A stretch of DNA of 64,000 bases, from contig JAFYZT010000026.1 in the NCBI GenBank assembly GCA_017548605.1, forward strand, positions 43,432 through 107,431. Reading direction: 5' to 3'. Positions within the stretch are counted from its first letter, which is position 1, and each line of letters starts with the position of its first letter. The notes under the pieces are model-generated. The model ran no database searches. It was not told where the DNA came from and saw nothing but the letters and a program-made list of their open reading frames with translations. Shown one piece after another: positions 57,834 through 64,000 of this stretch. The position numbers and the translations under genes were made by a program. The DNA comes from Prevotella sp. Its GTDB lineage: Bacteria > Bacteroidota > Bacteroidia > Bacteroidales > Bacteroidaceae.

Positions 57834-58967
57834 CTATTTAAGATTGATCTTAAAGAATTCTTCCAGTTTGTCCCACGGAATCATGTTCTTTTGCTGTCCC
57901 TTACCTGCCTTTTCCTTATAGCCGCCATCGTATAAATCGCAATGTGAGGCGTCGGAAATAATAAGCAACTCTTTGTTCTCTGGATTGGGGTTGGGGGCGC
58001 CAACAAACTTATAGCCATCAGCCTTTCCCTCCATCATATACTTATAGGCTGCCTCGCCGAAATATCGTGAATGGGCTTTTTCTCCGTGCATTATCATCAC
58101 AGCAGAACGAATCTCGTTGATGTAGTAGAGGAAGCGGGCGTTGGAGTAGCCTATAGTGCCGACGACGCGCCAGCCATCGTTAGAGTTGCCTGAGCGAGCG
58201 TGATAGCCACGTGGAGTTTTGTAGTAGTCGTAGTAATCCTTCACGAACTGGGGTGCATCATCCGGTAGCGGGTCGATGACACCACCAGCCATTGCCTTGG
58301 GGTCTGCCAGACGCTGCTTGGCAAGAGCCTCACGGGCAGCATGGCGCGACTCCTCCTTATCCTCGCTGTCGTAATAGCCGTTACCAGCGACGCGGGTCAT
58401 GTCGTACATGGTACTGGCTACCGTAGCCTTGATACGGGTGTCGGCAGCGGCAGCATTCAGGGCGATGCCTCCCCATCCGCAGATGCCGATGATGCCAATC
58501 TTCTCTGCATCGACGTTCTCCAACTGCGAGAGGTAATCGACGGCAGCCATGAAGTCCTCGGTATTGATGTCGGGCGAAGCCGTACGACGGGGCTCACCGC
58601 TGCTCTCACCAGTGTACGACGGGTCGAAGGCCAGCGTCACAAAACCACGCTCCGCCATCCGCATGGCGTAGAGTCCACTCGACTGCTCCTTGGTGGCTCC
58701 GAACGGGCCGCTGACAGCAATGGCGGGCAGCTTCCCTTCGGCATCTTTCGGAGTATAGAGGTCTGCCGCCAGCGTTAAGCCGTACTGTGTCTCAAACGTC
58801 ACTTTCTTATGGTTCACCTTTTCGCTCAGTGGGAATACCTTGTCCCACTCCTGCGTCAATTCCAATTTCTGTTTCATATCCTTGTCTGTACTTTGTTTCT
58901 TGTCCGTGCAGGCTGTCAGCACTCCCGCAGCGAGCACGGCTAATAATACTTTCTTCATATCCTTCAT
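57834..58967 (-). CDS. Alpha/beta-hydrolase (dienelactone hydrolase-like) lipoprotein
   Basis: 377 residues. Lipoprotein signal MKDMKKVLLAVLAAGVLTAC (Cys20). Alpha/beta-hydrolase core with LPAIAVSGPFG, FDPSYTGESSGEPR, the nucleophile elbow IGIIGICGWGG where Cys replaces the usual Ser, MIMHGEKAHSRYFGEA and a C-terminal His in SDASHCDLY. Cys nucleophiles are known in dienelactone hydrolases. Its first ATG overlaps the stop of the upstream gene (ATGA); a second ATG at 58956-58958 is an alternative. Substrate unknown. Confidence 0.88.
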   Translation of the reverse strand: MKDMKKVLLAVLAAGVLTACTDKKQSTDKDMKQKLELTQEWDKVFPLSEKVNHKKVTFETQYGLTLAADLYTPKDAEGKLPAIAVSGPFGATKEQSSGLYAMRMAERGFVTLAFDPSYTGESSGEPRRTASPDINTEDFMAAVDYLSQLENVDAEKIGIIGICGWGGIALNAAAADTRIKATVASTMYDMTRVAGNGYYDSEDKEESRHAAREALAKQRLADPKAMAGGVIDPLPDDAPQFVKDYYDYYKTPRGYHARSGNSNDGWRVVGTIGYSNARFLYYINEIRSAVMIMHGEKAHSRYFGEAAYKYMMEGKADGYKFVGAPNPNPENKELLIISDASHCDLYDGGYKEKAGKGQQKNMIPWDKLEEFFKINLK

Positions 58968-59512
58968 TTAACTATTTTTCGTCCGTCTTTAATATATATG
59001 CCTCGAATTGGATTCTTTGCCCCCACACCATTGAGACCGATGAATTCGTCAGAGACCCTTTTTACAGTTGAGATGCCATGGATTGCTGTTGTGCCATTGT
59101 TGATAGATAGCATCACGCTAATGTTGCTCTCGCCAGCATGGAGAAATGTCCTCAGTTCGCTCTCCGACAGCCCGTCGATATGCCCCAACCGGGTGTAGCT
59201 CCATGAGTTTGTGCCATAGAACATACATAAGTTGCTGCCGTTGTAAAGCATGATGTCGCCAGGCTGAGCGTTAACCTGCTCGTTACTTGTTGTCAGCGAG
59301 AAACCTAATGCACCCCAGATTTCAAAACCACCACTGGAGTTCAGCGTCACCGTGATAGGGGCAGACTGTAGTCTCAATACCAACTCCTGAGTTGCAGAAT
59401 TATTGACCAGCGTCACCGACTTCGTCACACCGCCGATAGTGAGGTACATTTTCTGTTGAGCATTTACTCCCAGTGTCATTGCCGTTAATGCCATAATAAT
59501 CAGTCTTTTCAT
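58964..59512 (-). CDS. Secreted cyclophilin-like domain protein with C-terminal sorting-type tail
   Basis: 182 residues. Signal peptide MKRLIIMALTAMTLGVNAQ. Residues ~22-130 (MYLTIGGVTKSVTLVNNSATQELVLRLQSAPITVTLN...PGDIMLYNGSNLCMFYGTNSWSYTRLGHIDG) match the bacterial cyclophilin-like fold found with flavodoxin and AraC genes. The tail GISTVKRVSDEFIGLNGVGAKNPIRGIYIKDGRKIVK resembles the end of type IX secretion cargo and that of the pectate lyase in this window. First gene of the operon; promoter at 59611-59618 and a 15-codon upstream frame in the leader. Confidence 0.82.
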   Translation of the reverse strand: MKRLIIMALTAMTLGVNAQQKMYLTIGGVTKSVTLVNNSATQELVLRLQSAPITVTLNSSGGFEIWGALGFSLTTSNEQVNAQPGDIMLYNGSNLCMFYGTNSWSYTRLGHIDGLSESELRTFLHAGESNISVMLSINNGTTAIHGISTVKRVSDEFIGLNGVGAKNPIRGIYIKDGRKIVK

Positions 59513-59545
59513 ACCTGTTGTTATTTGAACTTTGTTCGATACCGC

Positions 59546-59593
59546 TCATGATTGGAATAGCTCGAATGGTATTCGGCTCTTCACTCGCTCCAT
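59546..59593 (-). other. Upstream open frame (15 codons) in the operon leader
   Basis: Minus strand MERVKSRIPFELFQS then TGA, beginning 18 bases after the -7 box (59611-59618) and ending 33 bases before the ATG of the cyclophilin-like gene. It could be a translated leader. No proof beyond position and clean frame. Confidence 0.35.
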
Positions 59594-59610
59594 CGCAGCT
59601 TTCTCGGAGG

Positions 59611-59618
59611 CAAAAGTA
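59611..59618 (-). promoter_or_regulatory. Promoter -7 element of the redox/AraC operon
   Basis: Minus-strand TACTTTTG. Leader of ~93 bases. Confidence 0.55.
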
Positions 59619-59694
59619 CGGACATTATTTTATATACACGTTATACAGATTTTGGAAAGAATTACCATTTTTGCGGATTGTTACTTCGTCCCCA

Positions 59695-59727
59695 TTTGAA
59701 CTTCGTTTGAACTTCGTTCGAACTCCA
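59695..59727. repeat. 11-base direct repeat x3
   Basis: TTTGAACTTCG at 59695 and 59706, then TTCGAACTCCA at 59717. The related word TTTGAACTTTG occurs at 59524-59534. Confidence 0.75.
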
Positions 59728-59736
59728 TAGCGACTC

Positions 59737-59765
59737 AGCAATGTCCAAGCAAGCTAGACATTGCT
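59737..59765. repeat. Inverted repeat across the PNPOx-like gene stop
   Basis: AGCAATGTC / GACATTGCT, 9-bp arms. The right arm is the last three codons of the gene, the left arm lies in the gap. No T run, so it is a weak terminator at best. Confidence 0.6.
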
Positions 59766-60278
59766 CTTACCGCTCCGTCCTTTCATCTCTTCGCCATCCT
59801 TGTCATATTGTTTACGTTTTCCTGTAGGAGGCTCTGTCAAGGTAATCTTCACAACAGCTGTACGCTCAAGGCTACGTGCTATGGCATCTTCAAAGGCATC
59901 CATGTGTTTGGGAAGGAAACGCTGGCAGATGGCTCTTAGTGCCTCAATCTTTTCGTTTCTATCTGTCACCATCTCAGCCTTTCCAACCGCCATTGCCGAT
60001 TTATACTGGAGCGTGAAACTTCCATCCTTAGGGCCAACAGTCGGAACACACTTGGTGACTGCCGACAAAGCCACTGTCGGATTAGCCGCTATGCAATCCA
60101 ACTTATCACCCTCCAAAGCACAATGAAAGTAAAACGTCTTATCGTCAATACGAGCCAGCGACAAGGGTACACCGTAAGGCGTACAATCTGGCCGCGTAAA
60201 ACAGACGGTGACATACGGTGCCTTATCCAATACCTCTAAAGAGAAGGTGGCATCCATTTCTCTACTTGCTTTTCTCAT
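59754..60278 (-). CDS. Pyridoxamine 5'-phosphate oxidase-like flavoprotein (Nim-related)
   Basis: 174 residues. Split-barrel FMN-binding fold: MRKASREMDATFSLEVLDKAPYVTVCFTRPDCTPYGVPLSLARIDDKTFYFHCALEGDKLDCIAANPTVALSAV. This type includes NimA-like proteins tied to nitroimidazole resistance, but most members reduce unknown substrates and resistance should not be assumed. Eight bases after the PLD-like gene, last of its operon. Stop codon lies in an inverted repeat. Confidence 0.85.
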   Translation of the reverse strand: MRKASREMDATFSLEVLDKAPYVTVCFTRPDCTPYGVPLSLARIDDKTFYFHCALEGDKLDCIAANPTVALSAVTKCVPTVGPKDGSFTLQYKSAMAVGKAEMVTDRNEKIEALRAICQRFLPKHMDAFEDAIARSLERTAVVKITLTEPPTGKRKQYDKDGEEMKGRSGKSNV

Positions 60279-60286
60279 AGATTCTT

Positions 60287-60793
60287 CTATTTAATGGGGT
60301 CTGAACAATACTCTCTACGTCCGCATTCCTTGCAGAACTTGCCAATCCACACGTTATCGAACTGTTCAATGGCGGCCTCAAGCATTTCCGGGTCATCGGT
60401 CAGGATGCCAGCCTCGAAGTTTCTCTTTTTAGGCGATTTCATGCCCATGCCAGCACCTGTCAGGTTAGCAGAGCCGATGTAAGCAACGGAACTGTCGATA
60501 ATGATGAGTTTGAAATGAACTCTCGGACAAAGCACGCGCTCCAATCCGTCGTAGAGGATGGGATGCTTCTCGTGATCCTCCCGCCATGCCGTTCCAGGTT
60601 CTTTGGCATGAATCAGCCTGACCTCCAGCCCTTTTTTAAGTAAGGATGCTATCTGTGCAAGGAATGGCTTGTCATCGACATACAGGTCTTTGATGTCTGC
60701 CGTTCCAATCCACACCGTCTGTTTGGCCTTACCAACCAAAGACAGGACTTCTTTGTAGTGGCTCTCGTCTGCTATGTACTTAATGAAGCTCAT
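60287..60793 (-). CDS. Phospholipase D-like protein with one HKD motif
   Basis: 168 residues. One HKD motif HFKLIIID with His93, Lys95, Asp100 and GSAN (107-110), so active as a dimer if at all, like the Nuc-type nucleases. No signal peptide. C-terminal CKECGRREYC may bind a metal. Six bases after the MBL-GNAT gene. Could act on nucleic acid or lipid; small single-HKD proteins are more often nucleases. Confidence 0.85.
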   Translation of the reverse strand: MSFIKYIADESHYKEVLSLVGKAKQTVWIGTADIKDLYVDDKPFLAQIASLLKKGLEVRLIHAKEPGTAWREDHEKHPILYDGLERVLCPRVHFKLIIIDSSVAYIGSANLTGAGMGMKSPKKRNFEAGILTDDPEMLEAAIEQFDNVWIGKFCKECGRREYCSDPIK

Positions 60794-60799
60794 TTCTTC

Positions 60800-62119
60800 T
60801 TAAGTTATAGATAACATTCTTTTTTCAAATTTGAAGAGTCCATCTTCTTGGTCAAACTGGTCAGGCATATTGGGGTCAGGATGATGCTCGTTGAAAAATT
60901 CAACAGCATGGAAACCACAGCGGTTGATATAGAAGTGTATGTTACGTCGGTCGAAGTACGGTGTACAAGTTTCCCACACCATAACCTCTGGATGCAGGGA
61001 TTCAATTTCTCTCCATATAGCCTGTCCGATACCCTTGCTCTGGGCTCCCACTTTCACGTAGAGAAATGCTAGTTCACCGAAAGTGCCATTAGTGGTAATA
61101 ATAGCACCACCGACTCGCTGGCCGTCAGCATCAATCGCTTCGTAAGCCTCAGCACCTTCTGCTTCCAACGACTGGTAGAAATCCCTGTCGGGCAAGACCT
61201 GCCATTGGTTACTCTCTTCACCATCTTCTTTATTATATGCCTCAAAACCATATTGAAAAGCTTCCTGCATTTCTTCCTTGAAGGCAATGACCGCATCCGA
61301 TCTTAGGCGCAATAGAAAAATCCCTCCTTTGCGATTACCACATTTGAAGGATAGGATCTGGTCACCCATCTCCTTCTGCATTACCTCAAACACACTATCA
61401 CCAGTGCAATGACTGGTATAAAACCGTGTATCAGGGTAACGGTCTTTCAGTATTTTTGCCAAATCAATTAATTCCGGCTCCGACTCATACCCATCGAGGA
61501 GGTGGAATCCACCAACAACGGTCTTAACCGGATAGGGACATGCTGCTAAAATATTCTCCAAGCCGCTATGAGCACAACCCGTAAAAAGAAAGCCATCTGT
61601 ATATAACGCCAGTTCGTGACGGAAATCATCGAGCACATAACTGCCGTCTTTATTCTGAACAAACAGATGTTGGTTCCCTTTCGGCATCGGGTGTGTCTGG
61701 GGAATATGGGCTATGACATAAAGGTCTTCGGCTATTCTGCATGAATCATCAACAAGTATCAGCCTCTCCTTTACATCCTCTGGCCACGGTGCCGTGATGC
61801 TATGCAGATATGTCCTTTTTGAATAGAATTTGCCATTGACAGCATGAGATGACACGATGATTTTAGCCTTATCATTTATGCTCAAGAAGTAACGTAGTCC
61901 ACCTGCATGGTCGCTATGTCCGTGAGAGATAAACACAAAATCGACCGTACTAAGGTCAATGCCCATCCTCTCAGCATTACGGATGAACACATCAGTGGCT
62001 CCTGTGTCAAGCAGAATCCGATGCTTCTCTGTCTCTAACAATATTGACAGGCCATGCTCAGTTTCGAGCCGGCTATCAGTAGTGCGATTGTCTGATAATA
62101 CAGTCCACTTCATATTCAT
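60800..62119 (-). CDS. Metallo-beta-lactamase fold - GNAT acetyltransferase fusion
   Basis: 439 residues. Residues ~1-255 are an MBL-fold hydrolase: LSILLETEKHRILLDTGATDVFIRNA, FISHGHSDHAGGLRYF (the HxHxDH metal motif), LFTGCAHSGLENIL and VVGGFHLLDG, closest to the dihydropterin-type group. Residues ~262-439 are a GNAT acetyltransferase (ELAFLYVKVGAQSKGIGQAIWREIE with the acetyl-CoA loop, FYINRCGFHAVEFFN). The frame is continuous across the join. Substrates unknown. Confidence 0.9.
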   Translation of the reverse strand: MNMKWTVLSDNRTTDSRLETEHGLSILLETEKHRILLDTGATDVFIRNAERMGIDLSTVDFVFISHGHSDHAGGLRYFLSINDKAKIIVSSHAVNGKFYSKRTYLHSITAPWPEDVKERLILVDDSCRIAEDLYVIAHIPQTHPMPKGNQHLFVQNKDGSYVLDDFRHELALYTDGFLFTGCAHSGLENILAACPYPVKTVVGGFHLLDGYESEPELIDLAKILKDRYPDTRFYTSHCTGDSVFEVMQKEMGDQILSFKCGNRKGGIFLLRLRSDAVIAFKEEMQEAFQYGFEAYNKEDGEESNQWQVLPDRDFYQSLEAEGAEAYEAIDADGQRVGGAIITTNGTFGELAFLYVKVGAQSKGIGQAIWREIESLHPEVMVWETCTPYFDRRNIHFYINRCGFHAVEFFNEHHPDPNMPDQFDQEDGLFKFEKRMLSIT

Positions 62120-62179
62120 ATTGTTATCTCTATCAGAATTTTCTCAGGCCCAACAATACAACTCTCGTAATAGCCGGTC

Positions 62180-63349
62180 CTATGATTTGAACCATTTCTT
62201 TTTCAGCCATTCACGTACGGGCAAGTCGTAGAGTTTGTACGCACCGTATGCCACGAGTATAGCAAGCAAGAATATGCAGACGGCTACGAAGATGTGTGTG
62301 CCGAGAGGAGCATCCTTGTGACTATCCACCCACGACATCTGCATGTAGATAAGTGGATAGTGGGTGATATAGATGGGATAAGATATCTCACCGAGGAAAC
62401 GGTTGATGGTCTCCGACTTGCTGCCCTTAACACTGCTGCCAGCACCCATCGCAACAATGAAGGGGAAACAGACGAGTATGCAGAAAGCCTCGTAGAGGCC
62501 GTTTGTCCAACGGCTATCGCCCTCGGTACCGAGTCCCATCCAAGGCATACAGAAAAGGACAACGATTGCCAACGAGCACCACCAGAAACCACCCTTCACC
62601 TTAATCAGTTTACCCATGCGTGAGATGAGTAATCCGCAGAAGAAGGGATATAGCAGACGGGTAAGACCCACTTGAAGCTGGTCGGACGTGGTGCTCCATC
62701 CGCCTACGACGGTATATGATGCCCAATTGCGCTCTTCAAGGAATCCTGTCACGTCGATGTTCAAGCAGAGGATGATGGTGAGAACGGCAAAAATAGCCAC
62801 ACAGATGCCTAATGCCACCTTCGATAACCTGCGGAAAACGAGTGCATAGAGAATGTTGGCGATATACTCCCATTGCAATGACCATGCTGGGCCGTTCAAC
62901 GGGTTGGTCTCTGCCCAGCCTCGGATATCCATTGTACTGGGCAGAGGTATCATTGTAAAGCACCAAAACATCACCAACATCACCATCCACCACGGTGTGT
63001 CGTTTATTAGCGGAAACTCGCCACAACTGCCGAAATAGAACATGATAGCGCCAAAGAAAGTACCGAAAATGACCATCGGGTGCAGCCGGATGAGTCGGCG
63101 CTTAAAGAACGACCATGTTGACATCCTATCCCAGCGGTCATCATAAGCATAGCCAATGACGAAACCAGACAATACGAAGAAGAAATCCACCGCCAGATAG
63201 CCATGATTGATTGGCTGGTCAGGGGCACCATGATAATAGGTTTCAAACAGATGATAGGCCACTACCAGCATGGCAGCCACACCGCGCAGTCCGTCAAGAA
63301 TCTCATAGCGGGGCTTCGATGCCAGATAAACATTATCTTTGTTAGCCAT
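62180..63349 (-). CDS. Acyltransferase 3 family membrane protein
   Basis: 389 residues from the ATG at 63347-63349. An earlier ATG at 63379 lies upstream of the promoter -7 box (63369-63376). RYEILDGLRGVAAMLVVAYHLFE carries the catalytic-type His, followed by about ten membrane helices (FFFVLSGFVIGYAYDDRW, HPMVIFGTFFGAIMFYFG, SLQWEYIANILYALVFRRL). O-acylates an extracytoplasmic glycan or lipid. First gene of the operon with MBL-GNAT (60-base gap). Confidence 0.9.
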   Translation of the reverse strand: MANKDNVYLASKPRYEILDGLRGVAAMLVVAYHLFETYYHGAPDQPINHGYLAVDFFFVLSGFVIGYAYDDRWDRMSTWSFFKRRLIRLHPMVIFGTFFGAIMFYFGSCGEFPLINDTPWWMVMLVMFWCFTMIPLPSTMDIRGWAETNPLNGPAWSLQWEYIANILYALVFRRLSKVALGICVAIFAVLTIILCLNIDVTGFLEERNWASYTVVGGWSTTSDQLQVGLTRLLYPFFCGLLISRMGKLIKVKGGFWWCSLAIVVLFCMPWMGLGTEGDSRWTNGLYEAFCILVCFPFIVAMGAGSSVKGSKSETINRFLGEISYPIYITHYPLIYMQMSWVDSHKDAPLGTHIFVAVCIFLLAILVAYGAYKLYDLPVREWLKKKWFKS

Positions 63350-63368
63350 ATTATTATCTTTTACTTCG

Positions 63369-63376
63369 CAAAGATA
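63369..63376 (-). promoter_or_regulatory. Promoter -7 element of the acyltransferase operon
   Basis: Minus-strand TATCTTTG, 19 bases before the chosen ATG. Confidence 0.65.
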
Positions 63377-63535
63377 CAAATAATATCCGACCTTTCCGAA
63401 TTTCCACCGCCCTATCTGCCTTTTCCGGCTTCATTTGTACCCACATTTATCACAAAACCAAGCAAAATATCCCAGATTTTTGGCTATTTCTGCAACTATC
63501 CGTACCATTTGCAATGTCAAATAGTAAAAAAGAAG

Positions 63536-63808
63536 ATGAAGCGTCTTTATTATCTTGATTATCTGAAGGTAGTGCTGACGGTATTGGTGGTGTTTCACCA
63601 TGCTGCTTTACCCTATTCGCCTGGTAGCGAATGGGCTTATGCCACAAGTCATCAAGAGGAGATGATGCCTTGGATATGGCATTTCCTCTCTACGAATGCG
63701 GCATTTTTCATGGGGTTGTTCTTCCTAATAGCCATCGTTGCGAGCATCCTGTCGTTCCTTATCACTTGGTTGATTCGAATGATTCCAGGCGTAAGGCGAG
63801 TGATATAA
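63536..63808 (+). pseudogene. Acyltransferase remnant: N-terminus fused to last helix
   Basis: 90 residues. MKRLYYLDYLKVVLTVLVVFHHAALPYSPGSEWAY...WHFLSTNAAFFMGLFFLI is the start of a second acyltransferase 3 gene (the catalytic His in VFHHAALPY). It passes without a break into AIVASILSFLITWLIRMIPGVRRVI, which looks like the final membrane helix and C-terminus of the same family. Some 250 residues are missing, so the product can hardly be an active enzyme, although the frame is intact. Confidence 0.7.
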
Positions 63809-63813
63809 AAATA

Positions 63814-64000
63814 TCATTCCCTGTTGTCGTCAAGCAGATACGGGAACGTGTATCCTTGGATACCGTAGGCGCGGTACTCGCCATTGATGAACATGACACG
63901 CCAAGGATGGTATGCCTTCATCGCCTCTGCCATCTCGGCAGCCAGTTGCGGGTTGTCGTCTGGTCGGATTACCCTGACCTCACAATCAATCAAATGTCCC
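63814..64000 (-). CDS. C-terminal part of an unidentified gene
   Basis: The frame enters from the right edge and ends ...RPDDNPQLAAEMAEAMKAYHPWRVMFINGEYRAYGIQGYTFPYLLDDNRE then TGA at 63814-63816. Clean coding character, about 61 residues visible. Family not recognised. Confidence 0.6.
   Translation of the reverse strand, partial: GHLIDCEVRVIRPDDNPQLAAEMAEAMKAYHPWRVMFINGEYRAYGIQGYTFPYLLDDNRE

Noticed and set aside
59754-60278. Nitroimidazole-resistance (nim) gene
   Set aside because: The fold is shared, but the sequence is not close enough by eye to known Nim proteins to claim resistance.
1-64000. tRNA or rRNA genes, transposases, integrases, attachment sites
   Set aside because: Looked for on both strands; no cloverleaf with a conserved T-arm, no transposase or integrase motif and no convincing long flanking repeat was found.

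Overview
The window looks like a chromosomal piece of a gut-type member of the Bacteroidales, most likely Prevotellaceae. The evidence is a SusC/SusD pair with surface lipoproteins, the Bacteroidota-type omega subunit next to a BamD lipoprotein and a DUF4293 protein, a Bacteroidota glycogen operon, and promoters of the Bacteroidota form (TAnnTTTG at -7, TTTG or TTG about 19-20 bases upstream) in front of most operons. No rRNA, tRNA or CRISPR array was seen.

Layout. 1-7,000: end of an rsmE / bifunctional-nuclease / nucleoside-transporter operon, an alanine-rich lipoprotein, the bamD-rpoZ-DUF4293 operon and a divergent uvrB. 7,100-12,900: an ABC exporter operon with its own YtrA-type GntR repressor, followed by an M16 protease. 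13,000-19,200: a trp operon in the order D-C-A-B-E-G without trpF, preceded by a transcription attenuator with a leader peptide holding three consecutive Trp codons. 19,300-29,600: a thioesterase and a pectin utilisation locus (SusC, SusD, DUF5123-like lipoprotein, PL1 pectate lyase). 29,800-34,500: glycogen operon (GH133 debranching enzyme, GT4 synthase, GH57 amylase). 34,700-39,900: Crp-like regulator, lipid kinase, miaA, gapA, mscL. 39,900-47,100: two zinc-ribbon membrane paralogues, a single-module C-A-T-R nonribosomal peptide synthetase and a membrane-anchored beta-propeller protein.

47,100-52,700 is an accessory patch: repeats, a DnaQ-like exonuclease, a GC-rich remnant, a HicAB toxin-antitoxin pair, a small orphan protein and an MmeI-like single-chain restriction-modification enzyme. 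52,700-64,000 is mostly minus-strand: a cluster of small genes with a flavodoxin-like reductase, a GH2 beta-glucuronidase-type enzyme, a redox/AraC operon, and an operon with an acyltransferase, a metallo-beta-lactamase-GNAT fusion, a PLD-like protein and a PNPOx-like flavoprotein. Two genes here (iron alcohol dehydrogenase, acyltransferase) survive only as an N-terminus joined to a C-terminus.

The least explained structure is intergenic. Many gaps between genes are filled with short-period repeats whose unit differs from locus to locus: strictly phased 9-base TATAG arrays (two), strictly phased 10-base TAGG arrays (two), and 8-, 11-, 12-, 14-, 16-, 18- and 55-base repeats elsewhere. Several overlap the stop codon of the gene upstream.
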